This document shows positions 19,531 through 28,314 of a DNA stretch of 64,000 nucleotides, piece after piece. Origin of the DNA: Domibacillus sp. DTU_2020_1001157_1_SI_ALB_TIR_016 (GTDB lineage: Bacteria > Bacillota > Bacilli > Bacillales > Domibacillaceae); assembly GCF_032341995.1 (NCBI RefSeq), contig NZ_CP135439.1:1550001-1614000 (forward strand). Direction: 5' to 3'. The notes below the pieces were generated by a model, which was not told where the DNA came from, did not search any database, and worked only from the letters and a program-made list of their open reading frames with translations. The stretch's first letter is position 1. Each line of letters begins with the position of its first letter. The position numbers and the translations under genes were made by a program.

Positions 19531-20176
19531 AGAAGAAATAAATGATTAAACCAATCGATAATTTATCATTTGGAATACTACAAGAATAGAAAGCAGGGAT
19601 GCTTTTCACCAACGAAAGTTGTGTGCTTATTAGGAATAAGCTTAGCACTCCCATTCCCCTAACATCTTTAAAATTGAGTCCTAAACATAAAACTTACTCC
19701 ATAGAAAAAACTTCAGTTGGCTACCATATGATTAGTAAATTACTAAATCCCTGATTAAATAACATTTCTCCTAATAGATGATGGTCATAATATATTTATT
19801 TGATTCATGGAACTTTTCTAAATACTCTACACTGGGAATTTTAGTGAATTTGCCATTTCCTCCTCAGTTACAATTGGTACAACTCAGTATTAGATTCTAT
19901 ACGCCATCTAAGTTTTGATTTTATGATAGGTTGAGAAGATGGGATTAAGATAGTCAATATTAATACTTCTGACATAATAAAAACACTTTCCTTTTTGGTA
20001 ACTGTTTAAAGCAGAACGTGAACACCAAGTTGGAGAAACGCTGGATAAGGCATCCTTGTCATCAAAAGAGAATTCATAATAAGAATAGGTAGGTATCTCA
20101 TTAAAAATAAAATACGGATACGATATTTTGGTGTAAAATACAGATTATTACCATTAGGAATAGAGGCGAATTTTTA
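19531..20176. other. Decayed region without intact gene
   Basis: A 15-codon start (ATG at about 19,542) runs into TAG. Protein-like fragments follow in changing frames to about 19,755 (for example SPKHKTYSIEKTSVGYHMIS), which suggests an old degraded gene. The rest is AT-rich with no recognisable element. Confidence 0.4.
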
Positions 20177-21256
20177 ATGCGATCTTCAGTAGATATTATT
20201 TTAGATATTACAAACCAGGCGTATCATGAAGCGTTAAACATTTTAGCGACACACCACACACCAAAAGATTTATTAAAGTATATTAAGGATGTTGGTGTGG
20301 AAACGGAACTTTTTTTAAGGGAATCTATATATCATAATAGAAATAATAGAGATAATTTTAAGCTCCTTATTGATAATTTAAGCCGCTTCAATGTTTCTAC
20401 TACATCAATTATCTCTCTCAATGAGCTCAGAAGAGAATACAATAAAGCTAAACACGACCCTACTACAACTATTCAATCGTTAGATGTGATAAAGATAATT
20501 AAAAACACATATAACGCATTAAAAGAAATCAAAGACTTAAATCTGGGTTCAAATATGAAAACCCAAAGTTATAGTAGAGTGGTTTGGATTGCAGGTTGGG
20601 ATCACTTTAATTCAGGGGATACTGAAATACAAATTATGATTCCGTATGACGGGAATAAATTTCCCCCACATATAGATTTTTTCAATATTCATTGGGAAGG
20701 TTGGGATAAGTTAATAGAAAGGTTCAAAGTAAATAACACTTTGCTCATGGGAAAAGAATACTTTCCTGATAATGTTTATAACATGTTACAAAACACTGGT
20801 GATTTTATTGGTGCAGGAATTTACAATGGAGACTACAGAGAATTAATACTTGAAATTTCTAAATACGTCGATTCTAGTATAGAAGAAGAGCTCATTCCAG
20901 ATTTACAAAGAAAGAATGCTCCGATTGCGATATTTTACGCAATAATTTATTCAACCTGTGATGTTATTTCAGAGGGTAGGTTCGTGCACGATATAGAAGT
21001 GTTGAAAGAAACAATTCTTTCTATTGCTACGTATAAGTATGCCATTTTGGGAGAATCTCTATATACAAATGAGTGGATTCCTATTATGGCGGAAATTCTA
21101 ATGAATTTGAAAGAGGAGCATCGCAATCATCTTGAAGGTCCTATTTTTTTATCGAGTGATAAGTTTGAGTCTATGAGAAAGGAATCATACATAACTAAAA
21201 AGTCCCCTAATATACAAATAACTAATGATGGAAAATTATTAGTGTTATTAGTGTAA
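20177..21256 (+). CDS. Uncharacterised protein with HEPN-like motif
   Basis: This is an intact 359-aa protein of unknown family. The helical N-terminal part (1-120) contains LNELRREYNKAKHD, where R86 and H93 form an R-x6-H pair with an acidic residue after the Arg, as in HEPN ribonuclease domains. The C-terminal 200 residues are mixed alpha/beta with several Trp-rich strands (VVWIAGWDHFNSGD, NIHWEGWDKL). GAGG lies before the ATG. A defence toxin or RNase function would fit the island, but nothing beyond the motif supports it. Confidence 0.55.
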   Translation: MRSSVDIILDITNQAYHEALNILATHHTPKDLLKYIKDVGVETELFLRESIYHNRNNRDNFKLLIDNLSRFNVSTTSIISLNELRREYNKAKHDPTTTIQSLDVIKIIKNTYNALKEIKDLNLGSNMKTQSYSRVVWIAGWDHFNSGDTEIQIMIPYDGNKFPPHIDFFNIHWEGWDKLIERFKVNNTLLMGKEYFPDNVYNMLQNTGDFIGAGIYNGDYRELILEISKYVDSSIEEELIPDLQRKNAPIAIFYAIIYSTCDVISEGRFVHDIEVLKETILSIATYKYAILGESLYTNEWIPIMAEILMNLKEEHRNHLEGPIFLSSDKFESMRKESYITKKSPNIQITNDGKLLVLLV

Positions 21257-21462
21257 GAGATTAGAAAGAGTTCCTCTATTGGGTGTAATGAATTATTTAT
21301 ATAAAAACTTCCCTTGTGTATGGAGGATCTTTTTATTATGTAGTGTGCCCTTAGCATCAATATTACTTTTCCTTTAGTTGTCTCCGAAATAAATGCTGGT
21401 ATTTCAGCTGTTACTCCCTGTTTTTTAAAATACTCTCTAACAAAACCCTGCGTTCCTTATTC

Positions 21463-21726
21463 TTAAGTACCTGCCTTTCTGTTTACGATCGAGTTAATTA
21501 AGATGAGTTCGGTTCCTTCTAGGCAGTGATCAAGAAGCAGATCAAGAATGATTTCCTTTTGATAGCCCTTGAAGCTGTCATTTTCGAGATAATAAAAGAC
21601 ATTTTGAGGCGCGCGGTTTAGTCTTGCGGCCAGGTTACCTAAACTTGGTTTGTATGTGTTATTTAAAGCTGTGATCGTAGCTGGATCTAATAGCTTGATT
21701 AATGATTTTTTATTGTATTTGACCAT
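21463..21726 (-). CDS. Small hypothetical protein, possible HTH
   Basis: This 87-aa protein includes PSLGNLAARLNRAPQNVFYYLEN, which could be a helix-turn-helix. GGAGGTTAG precedes the ATG on the minus strand. I do not recognise the family. It might be a small regulator left from a mobile element. Confidence 0.4.
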   Translation of the reverse strand: MVKYNKKSLIKLLDPATITALNNTYKPSLGNLAARLNRAPQNVFYYLENDSFKGYQKEIILDLLLDHCLEGTELILINSIVNRKAGT

Positions 21727-22020
21727 GTCTAACCTCCAATTTCTTTATGAGATAATTGGAGAAAAAAGACGGCGGCCGGGAAGGAGAGGGAGAAAAACGC
21801 GACTACCGACAATTTTGCTGAAGAAACTGTAAATCATACAGCGTCCTTCACTTATATAGACGCTTGGAGTGGGCTAAGTTCTACAGGTTCATTTAATTTC
21901 TTTAAAATATGTCTTTTTTATAGCCAGCTGAAAATTTAACAAAGATGTAATTTGAATTTTGTGGTACTAGAGGCATTCCAAGCGTGCTATATATTGAAAT
22001 AAATAAACCCTAACCTAACG

Positions 22021-22152
22021 ATGGATGACCATAATAACGATACTATTTCCCTTGCAGGGAAACAGATTTCGCTAACGCTTCATCCGCAGCAAGAACTAAA
22101 CATACTAAGATCTATAGCTGCTATAACAGAAATAAATAATAGTTATAGTTAA
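22021..22152 (+). CDS. Possible small protein (43 aa)
   Basis: A 43-codon frame from ATG encodes ISLAGKQISLTLHP followed by an Ala/Ile-rich helix. It lacks a clear Shine-Dalgarno. A strong terminator lies 100 bases downstream, so the region is probably transcribed. It could equally be part of a small RNA gene. Confidence 0.25.
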   Translation: MDDHNNDTISLAGKQISLTLHPQQELNILRSIAAITEINNSYS

Positions 22153-22255
22153 GGCGTTGGATTTGCGAAGCAAAGACAACCCGGTTGAAGACCGGAATAA
22201 AGGCGAGGTCTGTAGTTAAGTGCGATAGAAGATGATGAACAATATAAGTATAGCA

Positions 22256-22295
22256 AGGGTGATCTGCGGCTGTGGCAGGTTGCCCTTATTTTTTG
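22256..22295 (+). terminator. Strong intrinsic terminator
   Basis: A 13-bp stem, including G-U pairs (AAGGGTGATCTGC with GCAGGTTGCCCTT), and a 7-nt loop are followed by ATTTTTT. Confidence 0.75.
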
Positions 22296-22474
22296 TTTAC
22301 GCGGCAGGTCGGTTATTAAAGAATTCTAAACAATCGTCATTACTTGTTAAAGGAATTTGAACAAACTTATTCAGCAGGTTTGGAGGGAACTATGAAGCTT
22401 TCTCTTTCAACATGATAAAATGTACATAGAAATTCAAAAATTTATTCTAAAGACCAGGAATGGAGGGGATATTG

Positions 22475-22642
22475 TTGAAATTACCGTTTAGGTTCAAAAA
22501 GACAAAAGAAGAAAAGTTGAAGGATAAAGAATTTCGAGAACAGCTAAATAGAATCATGAAAATTGCTTCAACGCCTAAAGATCAGTTACCTTTATATGCA
22601 CATACACAGAGTAGAGATGTGTTAAAAAAAGACTTCGTGTAA
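22475..22642 (+). CDS. Small hypothetical protein
   Basis: From TTG at 22,475 (GGAGGGG 6 nt upstream; an in-frame ATG is at 22,460), about 55 codons encode a charged helical protein (RFKKTKEEKLKDKEFREQLN). I recognise no family. It may be the start of a longer gene lost with the island decay. Confidence 0.35.
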   Translation: MKLPFRFKKTKEEKLKDKEFREQLNRIMKIASTPKDQLPLYAHTQSRDVLKKDFV

Positions 22643-22718
22643 TCAATGGCGGAAAATCGGATTGATAATAAAATAATCAAATATATAAAACCTTTCACTT
22701 TCTTATATAAGAAAACCA

Positions 22719-22861
22719 ATGACAGCAAAAAAGGCGTTAGTGGCAGCGAGATATTTATGTGAAATCGACCCTGAGCATGGATAATTTATTTCGAAATTCA
22801 GCGGAAAAAATTATGTTGAAACCCATCATTTAATTCCGATAGAACTTCAAAAAGAATTTGG
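22719..22861 (+). pseudogene. McrA-like HNH nuclease fragment
   Basis: The frame ARYLCEIDPEHG-stop-FISKFSGKNYVETHHLIPIELQKEF is the first half of an HNH domain like that of the protein at 10,082. It has an in-frame TAA near 22,782 and ends abruptly at about 22,861, where unrelated GC-richer sequence begins. The second Cys pair of the HNH is missing. The junction probably marks a deletion or recombination point at the island edge. Confidence 0.7.
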
Positions 22862-23182
22862 ATCACGCCGGCAGAAGCAGCGCCTTATTTCCACCGCTAC
22901 CTCACCTCCAAAGAATACCGGAAGAAAATCGATTTCTCCGACCGACAGGGAAAAAAGCTGGAGCAGCATAACGAAAAAGCAGTGGCTGATTTGATTGCCA
23001 GCATGCCCATGTCTAAATGGAGCGGAAGCAGCAAAGGGCTTATTACCTTTGAAAACAATGTTTTTCACATTCACATCGAAGCGGCAGGCAATTCACTCGT
23101 TTATGAGTGGACAAAGGAGATTTGTGCGTTTAGGCTGCATGGGTATTTTGAGCGGAAAGAAATGAAAACAGTTGTGAAATGA
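22862..23182 (+). pseudogene. 3' remnant of an unidentified chromosomal gene
   Basis: A 106-codon open frame without its own early start begins exactly at the HNH junction. It includes YLTSKEYRKKIDFSDRQGKK and a C-terminal beta-rich part with HIHIEAAGNSLVYEWTK. Codon use is GC-richer than in the island. A terminator follows at 23,212. The family is not recognised, and the 5' part is presumably lost. Confidence 0.5.
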
Positions 23183-23211
23183 GAAACAAAGCGATTTACA
23201 AAACAAATTCT

Positions 23212-23241
23212 GAGCCAGCTTTTTTAAGCAGGCTCTTTTTT
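23212..23241 (+). terminator. Terminator after the gene remnant
   Basis: GAGCC-A-GCTT pairs with AAGC-A-GGCTC and is followed by TTTTTTT. Confidence 0.8.
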
Positions 23242-23643
23242 TATGGTATGAGGATTGTTTGAAGGCATGATACAGCTAAATTCGTTTAAACTAGCTGATT
23301 TATAAACTGTTAAAATAAGGAATATAATTTACGAAAATGGTATATTATATCCAGAAAGTAAATCAGTTCTTTTGACCTCCACAAAAAATAATATTCCCTT
23401 TACAGTTCTTTTACAAAACAGGATATTTAATGGATAAAATTAGAGAAACCCCATCTTTTCCCTTTCGTCAGCGAGGAGTATAACAAAGGGCGTCGGAACG
23501 GGCAAGTTTAAGTTGGAATTTGTCGTTTTTGTCTTTACAATTGGCGCTTTTTGTAGGTATTTACACTCATTCAGCCACACGCTACGATAGTCATGCCCTT
23601 AAGGAGTACCCGGGGCTGGCGCTAGCTTGGATTGGATGTTTCG
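23242..23643. other. Intergenic before the sigma factor
   Basis: No gene is supported in these 400 bases. They must hold the promoter of the sigma-factor gene; AAGGAG at 23,600 is too far from the ATG to be its ribosome binding site. Confidence 0.4.
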
Positions 23644-24129
23644 ATGTTATTTGAACAACTCGCGCAGCAATACAACCCGATGATTCACCGCATCATGAAC
23701 AAGCTGCATATTTACAAAAACAAAGAGGATTTTCATCAGGTGGGGCTGATTGCCCTGTGGGAAGCACATACACGATTCGATGCGTCAAAAGGCGATTTTG
23801 CGCCGTATGCGTATTCGTACATTCAGGGACGCCTGAAAAATGCTTTAACAAAAGATGCGACATTCAGTGATGGAACGGTCCTGACCGGCCAATCGGATGA
23901 TTTGTTTGAAAGCGTGGATCCGGAGCCAACACCGGAGTCCGCGGCGCTTGTTCAGTTATGCGGGGAAGGGCTCGATGGCCGGGCGGGGGAATGGTTTCGC
24001 CTGTCTGTGATCAAAGGCTTATCGAATCCGGACATCGCCAGAAAATGCGGTGTGACGCCGGCCGCTGTCCGGAAATGGCAGCAAGCCGCAATCAAGCAAT
24101 TGCAGGACGAGTTCAGCGACAGCGAGTAA
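23644..24129 (+). CDS. Sigma-70 family RNA polymerase sigma factor
   Basis: This 161-aa protein has sigma region 2 (EDFHQVGLIALWEAHTRFDA, with FAPYAYSYIQGRLKNAL for core binding and -10 contact) and a C-terminal region 4 helix-turn-helix (GLSNPDIARKCGVTPAAVRK). Its length suits a small ECF-like or phage-type sigma factor. ATG at 23,644 is preferred over the in-frame TTG 12 nt upstream; neither has a good Shine-Dalgarno. No anti-sigma gene is adjacent. It may regulate itself or the nearby replication module. Confidence 0.75.
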   Translation: MLFEQLAQQYNPMIHRIMNKLHIYKNKEDFHQVGLIALWEAHTRFDASKGDFAPYAYSYIQGRLKNALTKDATFSDGTVLTGQSDDLFESVDPEPTPESAALVQLCGEGLDGRAGEWFRLSVIKGLSNPDIARKCGVTPAAVRKWQQAAIKQLQDEFSDSE

Positions 24130-24316
24130 ACAGATCCGTTTATGCAGTGGGGCTGCCCGGAACGATAGGTGAAATGCGGGACAGGTTTTACACATTTGTT
24201 TTTTTACAGGTTCGAGTCTTAAATCTTGTATGACCGGAATATATTTTATACGGTGGCCTTTTAACGGTTTGTCAGGAGCAAAGTCTAAAAATGGCAGAAT
24301 ACAAGGAGGAATCTAT

Positions 24317-25285
24317 ATAAAAGCGATTGTCTGTTCCAAATACGGGACGCCGGATGTTCTGCAATTCACCGAGGTGGAGAAGCCTGTTCCGAAGGACAAT
24401 GAAGTGCTGGTAAACATTCGTGCTGCATCGGTCAATTACGGAAATCTTGTTTTGTTGAAAGGAGAACCGTTCCTCGCCCGCTTTGCGTTTGGCCTTTTGA
24501 AGCCGAAGCACCCGATACCTGGAGGAGATATTGCAGGCCGGGTAGAGGCAGTGGGCAGGGAGGTGAAGCAGTTTGGGCCAGGTGATGAGGTGTTTGGCGA
24601 CTTGTCCGGCTGCGGCTGGGGCGGCTTCGCTGAATATGCGGCGGTACCTGAAAGGGCCCTGGCGCTCAAGCCAGCCCAGCTTTCGTTTGAGGAAGCAGCG
24701 GCGGTCCCGATGGCGGGCGTGACAGCGCTGCAGGGCCTGCGGAATAAAGGAAACATCCGGCCGGGGCAAAAGGTGCTTATTCACGGTGCTTCTGGTGGGG
24801 TCGGCACATTCGCCGTCCAAATGGCCAAGGCGTTCGGGGCAGAGGTAACGGGTGTGTGCAGCACGAGAAATGTTGATACGCTGCGGTCGATGGGTGCAGA
24901 CGATGTCATCGACTATACAAAAGAGGATTTTAAGAAAAAAACGCAGCAGTACGACTTGATTCTGGCGGTGAACGGGCACCAGCCGCTTTCTGCTTATAAG
25001 CGCGCCCTGCGTCCCGGCGGCATTTTCGTTCACGTCGGAGGATCGGGTGCCCAGTTAACCGAAACGATCGTTCGCGGGCCCTGGATTTCTTTAACCGGAA
25101 ATCGGAAAATGAGCAGCATGCTGCAGCGGCAAAACCAAAGCGATTTAGTTTTTATAAAGGAACTGCTTGAAGCGGGCAGCGTAAAGCCGGTTATTGATAG
25201 AAGCTACACATTGAGTGAAGTGCCCGAAGCTTTCCGGTATTTTGCAGAAGGACATGCGCAAGGGAAAGTGGTCATCACCGTTTAA
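24317..25285 (+). CDS. Quinone oxidoreductase-like zinc-type alcohol dehydrogenase, probable ATA start
   Basis: This MDR-family NAD(P)H reductase runs from KAIVCSKYGTPDVLQFTEVE through PGGDIAGRVEAVG and the dinucleotide motif IHGASGGVGTFAVQMAKAFG to the usual KVVITV end. It lacks structural-zinc cysteines, as quinone oxidoreductases do. AAGGAGG lies 7 nt before ATA (24,317), exactly where relatives have the ATG of MKAI. An in-frame ATG at 24,230 would add 29 unrelated residues without a Shine-Dalgarno. Translation from ATA would be weak, so the gene may be poorly expressed. Confidence 0.8.
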   Translation: MKAIVCSKYGTPDVLQFTEVEKPVPKDNEVLVNIRAASVNYGNLVLLKGEPFLARFAFGLLKPKHPIPGGDIAGRVEAVGREVKQFGPGDEVFGDLSGCGWGGFAEYAAVPERALALKPAQLSFEEAAAVPMAGVTALQGLRNKGNIRPGQKVLIHGASGGVGTFAVQMAKAFGAEVTGVCSTRNVDTLRSMGADDVIDYTKEDFKKKTQQYDLILAVNGHQPLSAYKRALRPGGIFVHVGGSGAQLTETIVRGPWISLTGNRKMSSMLQRQNQSDLVFIKELLEAGSVKPVIDRSYTLSEVPEAFRYFAEGHAQGKVVITV

Positions 25286-25442
25286 CACATATTTAATAGA
25301 ATCGAAGAAGCAACGGAAAAAGGATAAAAATAGAGTACGAGAGGAAGGCAGCCAAAAGCTGTCTTCTTTTTCTTTTTTTCCTCTCCAGGTATCGATTTTT
25401 CCCTCCTCTCTGTACATAAAAAACGAAAGGGGAGGAAAACGG

Positions 25443-25613
25443 ATGAAAACGAAGATGACGATCAAGGAAGCGGCGGCGTTTTTAGGGGTGTATCCGGGGA
25501 CGCTGTACCGGTATGTGCAGGAAGGATCGGTGCCTCATTACCGGGTAGGGCGGCGGATTTTTTTCTCGCAGGAAACGCTGTCAGACTGGATCAATCGGCA
25601 GGAGGGGATGTAA
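25443..25613 (+). CDS. Excisionase-family helix-turn-helix protein
   Basis: This 56-aa protein is a complete winged HTH of the excisionase/MerR-like type: MTIKEAAAFLGVYPGTLYRY for the HTH and HYRVGRRIFFSQETLSDWI for the wing. GGGGAGG precedes the ATG. Its stop is adjacent to the ATG of the DnaD-like gene, so both belong to one operon. Likely role: DNA-binding regulator or excisionase of a phage-like element. Confidence 0.8.
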   Translation: MKTKMTIKEAAAFLGVYPGTLYRYVQEGSVPHYRVGRRIFFSQETLSDWINRQEGM

Positions 25614-26387
25614 ATGACGAAGTACCGGTTTGTGTATGCGAATTTCTGGAGTGACAATAAAGTAATGGACATGTCGGCGGCGGAGAAGCTTTGTTTTTTG
25701 TATGTGCTGACAAACAGCCAGACGACGCAGATTGGCATTTATTCTATGAATGTGCGCAAGGCGGCGTTTGAGATGGGAATGGCATCGGCAAAGGTGGAAG
25801 AGTGTTTTCAGGCATTTCGGGACATGGGGCTGATCCGCATGAATGAAGAAACGGGGGAAATGGCGATCCGGCACTGGGGCCGCTACAATTTCACCCGGGG
25901 CGGCAAGCCGGTCGAGGATTGCGTGGAAAAAGAATTGTCGCTCGTGAAAGATACATCGCTCGCTGCTTTTGTCGCAGCGCATATTCCGCCTGGGCGCATT
26001 CGGGCCTTGTACGATACGTGGACGATACGCCGGCAAAAACAAAACGGAACGGAACAAAATGAAAAGAAAACGGAACGAAACCGAACGGAAAGCCGTCCGG
26101 CGGCCGTGCAGTTTTGGGAATCATCATTTGGCCGGGCGTCATTAGCCATTGAGCAGGGTTTATTGGAATGGTGTTCGGCTCTCAGCGAAGAGCTGGTCAT
26201 TGAAGCGCTGAAGCGGTCACAGGAGGCGGACAAGCCATATGCGTATGCACAAAAGATTTTAACGAGCTGGCAGGCGGAAGGGCGGACATCGCTGCAAGAG
26301 ATCCGGAATAAAACGGAAAGAGCGGCAGCTGATCCATTATATGAGCCGCTTGTACCCGATATAGAAGCAGGGGAGGAAATCGGATGA
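25614..26387 (+). CDS. Phage-like replication protein (DnaD-type)
   Basis: This 257-aa protein begins with a winged-helix region (YRFVYANFWSDNKVMDMSAA, then GIYSMNVRKAAFEMGM), as in phage O/DnaD replication initiators. A lysine/glutamate-rich linker (about 138-160) leads to a C-terminal helical domain resembling DnaD (EELVIEALKRSQEADKPYAY and YAQKILTSWQAEG). It overlaps the next gene by 4 bp (ATGA). It would load the following DnaB-like helicase at an origin. Confidence 0.75.
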   Translation: MTKYRFVYANFWSDNKVMDMSAAEKLCFLYVLTNSQTTQIGIYSMNVRKAAFEMGMASAKVEECFQAFRDMGLIRMNEETGEMAIRHWGRYNFTRGGKPVEDCVEKELSLVKDTSLAAFVAAHIPPGRIRALYDTWTIRRQKQNGTEQNEKKTERNRTESRPAAVQFWESSFGRASLAIEQGLLEWCSALSEELVIEALKRSQEADKPYAYAQKILTSWQAEGRTSLQEIRNKTERAAADPLYEPLVPDIEAGEEIG

Positions 26388-27637
26388 AAGCGGAAATGGC
26401 GGTTTTAGGCACCTGCCTGCATGACAGCCGGGTGGCGCTTGATACACATATTGTCCCGGCTTATTTCGAATCTGCTCTGCACCGGGAGCTGTTTTCCCAC
26501 ATTCAAACCGAGGTGCAGGCCGGCAGAATAGTCGATGTTGTAACGCTGTCGGTCGGCGGGCTGATTGAGTCGTTTGGCGGCGCGCCGTATATAAATGATT
26601 TGATTGCCCATGCGAATGTTGACCGGTTTTCCTATTATGAAACGCTTTTGATTGAGGAATGGCAGAAAAGGGCGATCCGTTCGATGTGCATTCAGGCATC
26701 GTCGGAAGAGTGGCCGGCAGACCGGATTATGGAAGCGGCGGCGCGTATAGAAAGCGTCCGTATACAAAGGGCCCAGTCGACGTCCCATCTGGTAGAGCCC
26801 CTTCGAAAAGTGCCATTTGAAAAAGAGAAGCAGGAGCCTCGCGCCATGACAGGAATCCGTAGGCTGGATGAGACGCTGGGCGGCTTTCAGGAAGGCGAGC
26901 TGACAGTCATTGGCGCCCGCCCGTCAATGGGCAAAACCGACGTAATGCTTCATCTGGCACGGATGGCGGCAAAGGGAGGATACATGCCGGTTGTGTTTTC
27001 TATTGAAATGTCAGCCTTGTCGCTTGTAAAGCGGCTTTTAGCGATGGAAGGGCGGTTTAATCGGACGAAAATGCGTAATCCGTATGAGCTGTTCACCGCA
27101 GCACAAAAAGAAAAGTGGCCGGAGATGGTTCAAAAAGTAGCCGGGCTTGGCATATATGTCGTCGATCAGCCTGCCGTCACGGTGTCCGATATGCGCTCGG
27201 CGGTCAGAAGACTGTTAATCGACCATGCCGAGGCGCGCCCGGTTGTGTTTATCGACTATTTAGGGCTGATTACGCCGCCGCATTTTTTTGACGGGAACGT
27301 GACCGCGCAAATAGCGGCGGTTTCGAAAGGTTTAAAAGCGATGGCAAAGGATTTTGACTGCCCGGTGATTTGTCTGGCGCAGCTTTCACGGGCCGTGGAA
27401 GCACGCGCGGACAAACGGCCGATGCTTTCAGATGTGCGGGACTCCGGGTCGGTGGAGCAGGATGCGGATGTGGTGCTGTTTTTATACAGGGACGCTTATT
27501 ATTCCAAACAAGCAGGTGATAAAAGGATGGAGATTATTGTAGCGAAAAACCGAAACGGCCAGACGGGGTTTGTGACCGTCACCTACATAAAAGAAACGGG
27601 AATTCTGGTTGACCGTGACGATCCGGTCTCTGTTTAA
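26384..27637 (+). CDS. DnaB-like replicative helicase
   Basis: This 417-aa RecA-fold helicase has an N-terminal DnaB helical domain (about 1-110) and a helicase core with GARPSMGKTDVMLHLARMA (Walker A), VFSIEMSALSLVKRLLA, VVFIDYLGLI (Walker B) and VEQDADVVLFLYR near the end. This set is that of phage-type DnaB helicases. It is coupled to the DnaD-like gene, and together they form a replication module. The chromosomal dnaB is normally elsewhere, so this is likely a phage or ICE remnant. Confidence 0.85.
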   Translation: MKAEMAVLGTCLHDSRVALDTHIVPAYFESALHRELFSHIQTEVQAGRIVDVVTLSVGGLIESFGGAPYINDLIAHANVDRFSYYETLLIEEWQKRAIRSMCIQASSEEWPADRIMEAAARIESVRIQRAQSTSHLVEPLRKVPFEKEKQEPRAMTGIRRLDETLGGFQEGELTVIGARPSMGKTDVMLHLARMAAKGGYMPVVFSIEMSALSLVKRLLAMEGRFNRTKMRNPYELFTAAQKEKWPEMVQKVAGLGIYVVDQPAVTVSDMRSAVRRLLIDHAEARPVVFIDYLGLITPPHFFDGNVTAQIAAVSKGLKAMAKDFDCPVICLAQLSRAVEARADKRPMLSDVRDSGSVEQDADVVLFLYRDAYYSKQAGDKRMEIIVAKNRNGQTGFVTVTYIKETGILVDRDDPVSV

Positions 27638-27911
27638 GGAAGCGTTTAAACGGCAGGAAGATACGCTTGTTTATGGCCTGCTCGATTTATTGCGGCGCGG
27701 GGTGGTCCATGCGGAAGAGAGCGAAAACAACATTCCGTTTGAAGCGATGGATAATGAAGCGATTCGGGAGATGAAAAAACAAAATGAGCTCGGCTTTGTG
27801 CCGGTTCGTGTGTATGCCACAACAGTCAACCGGACGCTTTGGCTGCTCATAGCGGCGGAGTCCAGAGAAAGGGCCATACAAAAAGCATGTGACCTTGGCG
27901 AGCCTCCCTAG
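27609..27911 (+). CDS. Hypothetical protein of the replication module
   Basis: This 100-aa protein starts at TTG, overlapping the DnaB-like gene by 29 nt. It has ETTVN-like strands (RVYATTVNRTLWLLIAAES) and no known domain. Downstream to about 28,077 another frame (DYVVERNGRAVTLGDMITEC) is open and could be a frameshifted continuation. Confidence is moderate that it is translated, given its tight coupling. Confidence 0.45.
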   Translation: MTVTIRSLFKEAFKRQEDTLVYGLLDLLRRGVVHAEESENNIPFEAMDNEAIREMKKQNELGFVPVRVYATTVNRTLWLLIAAESRERAIQKACDLGEPP

Positions 27912-28314
27912 CGCCGTCGCATGCTGCCGCTCTGATTATGTTGTTGAGCGAAACGGGCGGGCGGTGACGTTGGGAGACATGATTACAGAATGCGAGTCGT
28001 TTCCTGCGCTTGTCGGTGTAGTAGATGTGAACAAGCAGCAATCGTCCACATTCTCTAAATTAAACTGCAAGAAATAAAATTTGTTAAATAGTCTGTACAA
28101 AGCGTACAGGCTGTTTTCGTTACAAATAGGCAAAAGAGCAGAACGGTTCCGCTTCTTAAAACTATGGAAAAAAGATCCAAAAACGAACATTTTCTGCTTT
28201 TCTTACGAGAAAACGACAAAATTAACGTGTAATTGCTAGTTTCTTCTGCTATGATCATTTTATAGGTCTAAGGAATTATAAAACGCATATTTCGACAATA
28301 AAGGGGAAGAAAGT

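Larger units (their letters stand above)
21727..22459. other. Interval with one transcript end
   Basis: Apart from the possible 43-codon frame and the terminator at 22,256, this interval shows no gene. A short hairpin (CCGGTTGAAGACCGG) near 22,181-22,195 suggests that the RNA ending at 22,295 is structured. Confidence 0.4.

Noticed and set aside
21650..21832. 60-aa frame on the plus strand
   Set aside because: It overlaps the small minus-strand gene and ends in low-complexity arginine-rich sequence.
24272..25033. Long open frame on the minus strand opposite the oxidoreductase
   Set aside because: It is antisense to a clear MDR-family gene, has no family motifs and reflects the GC-rich codon pattern of the sense strand.
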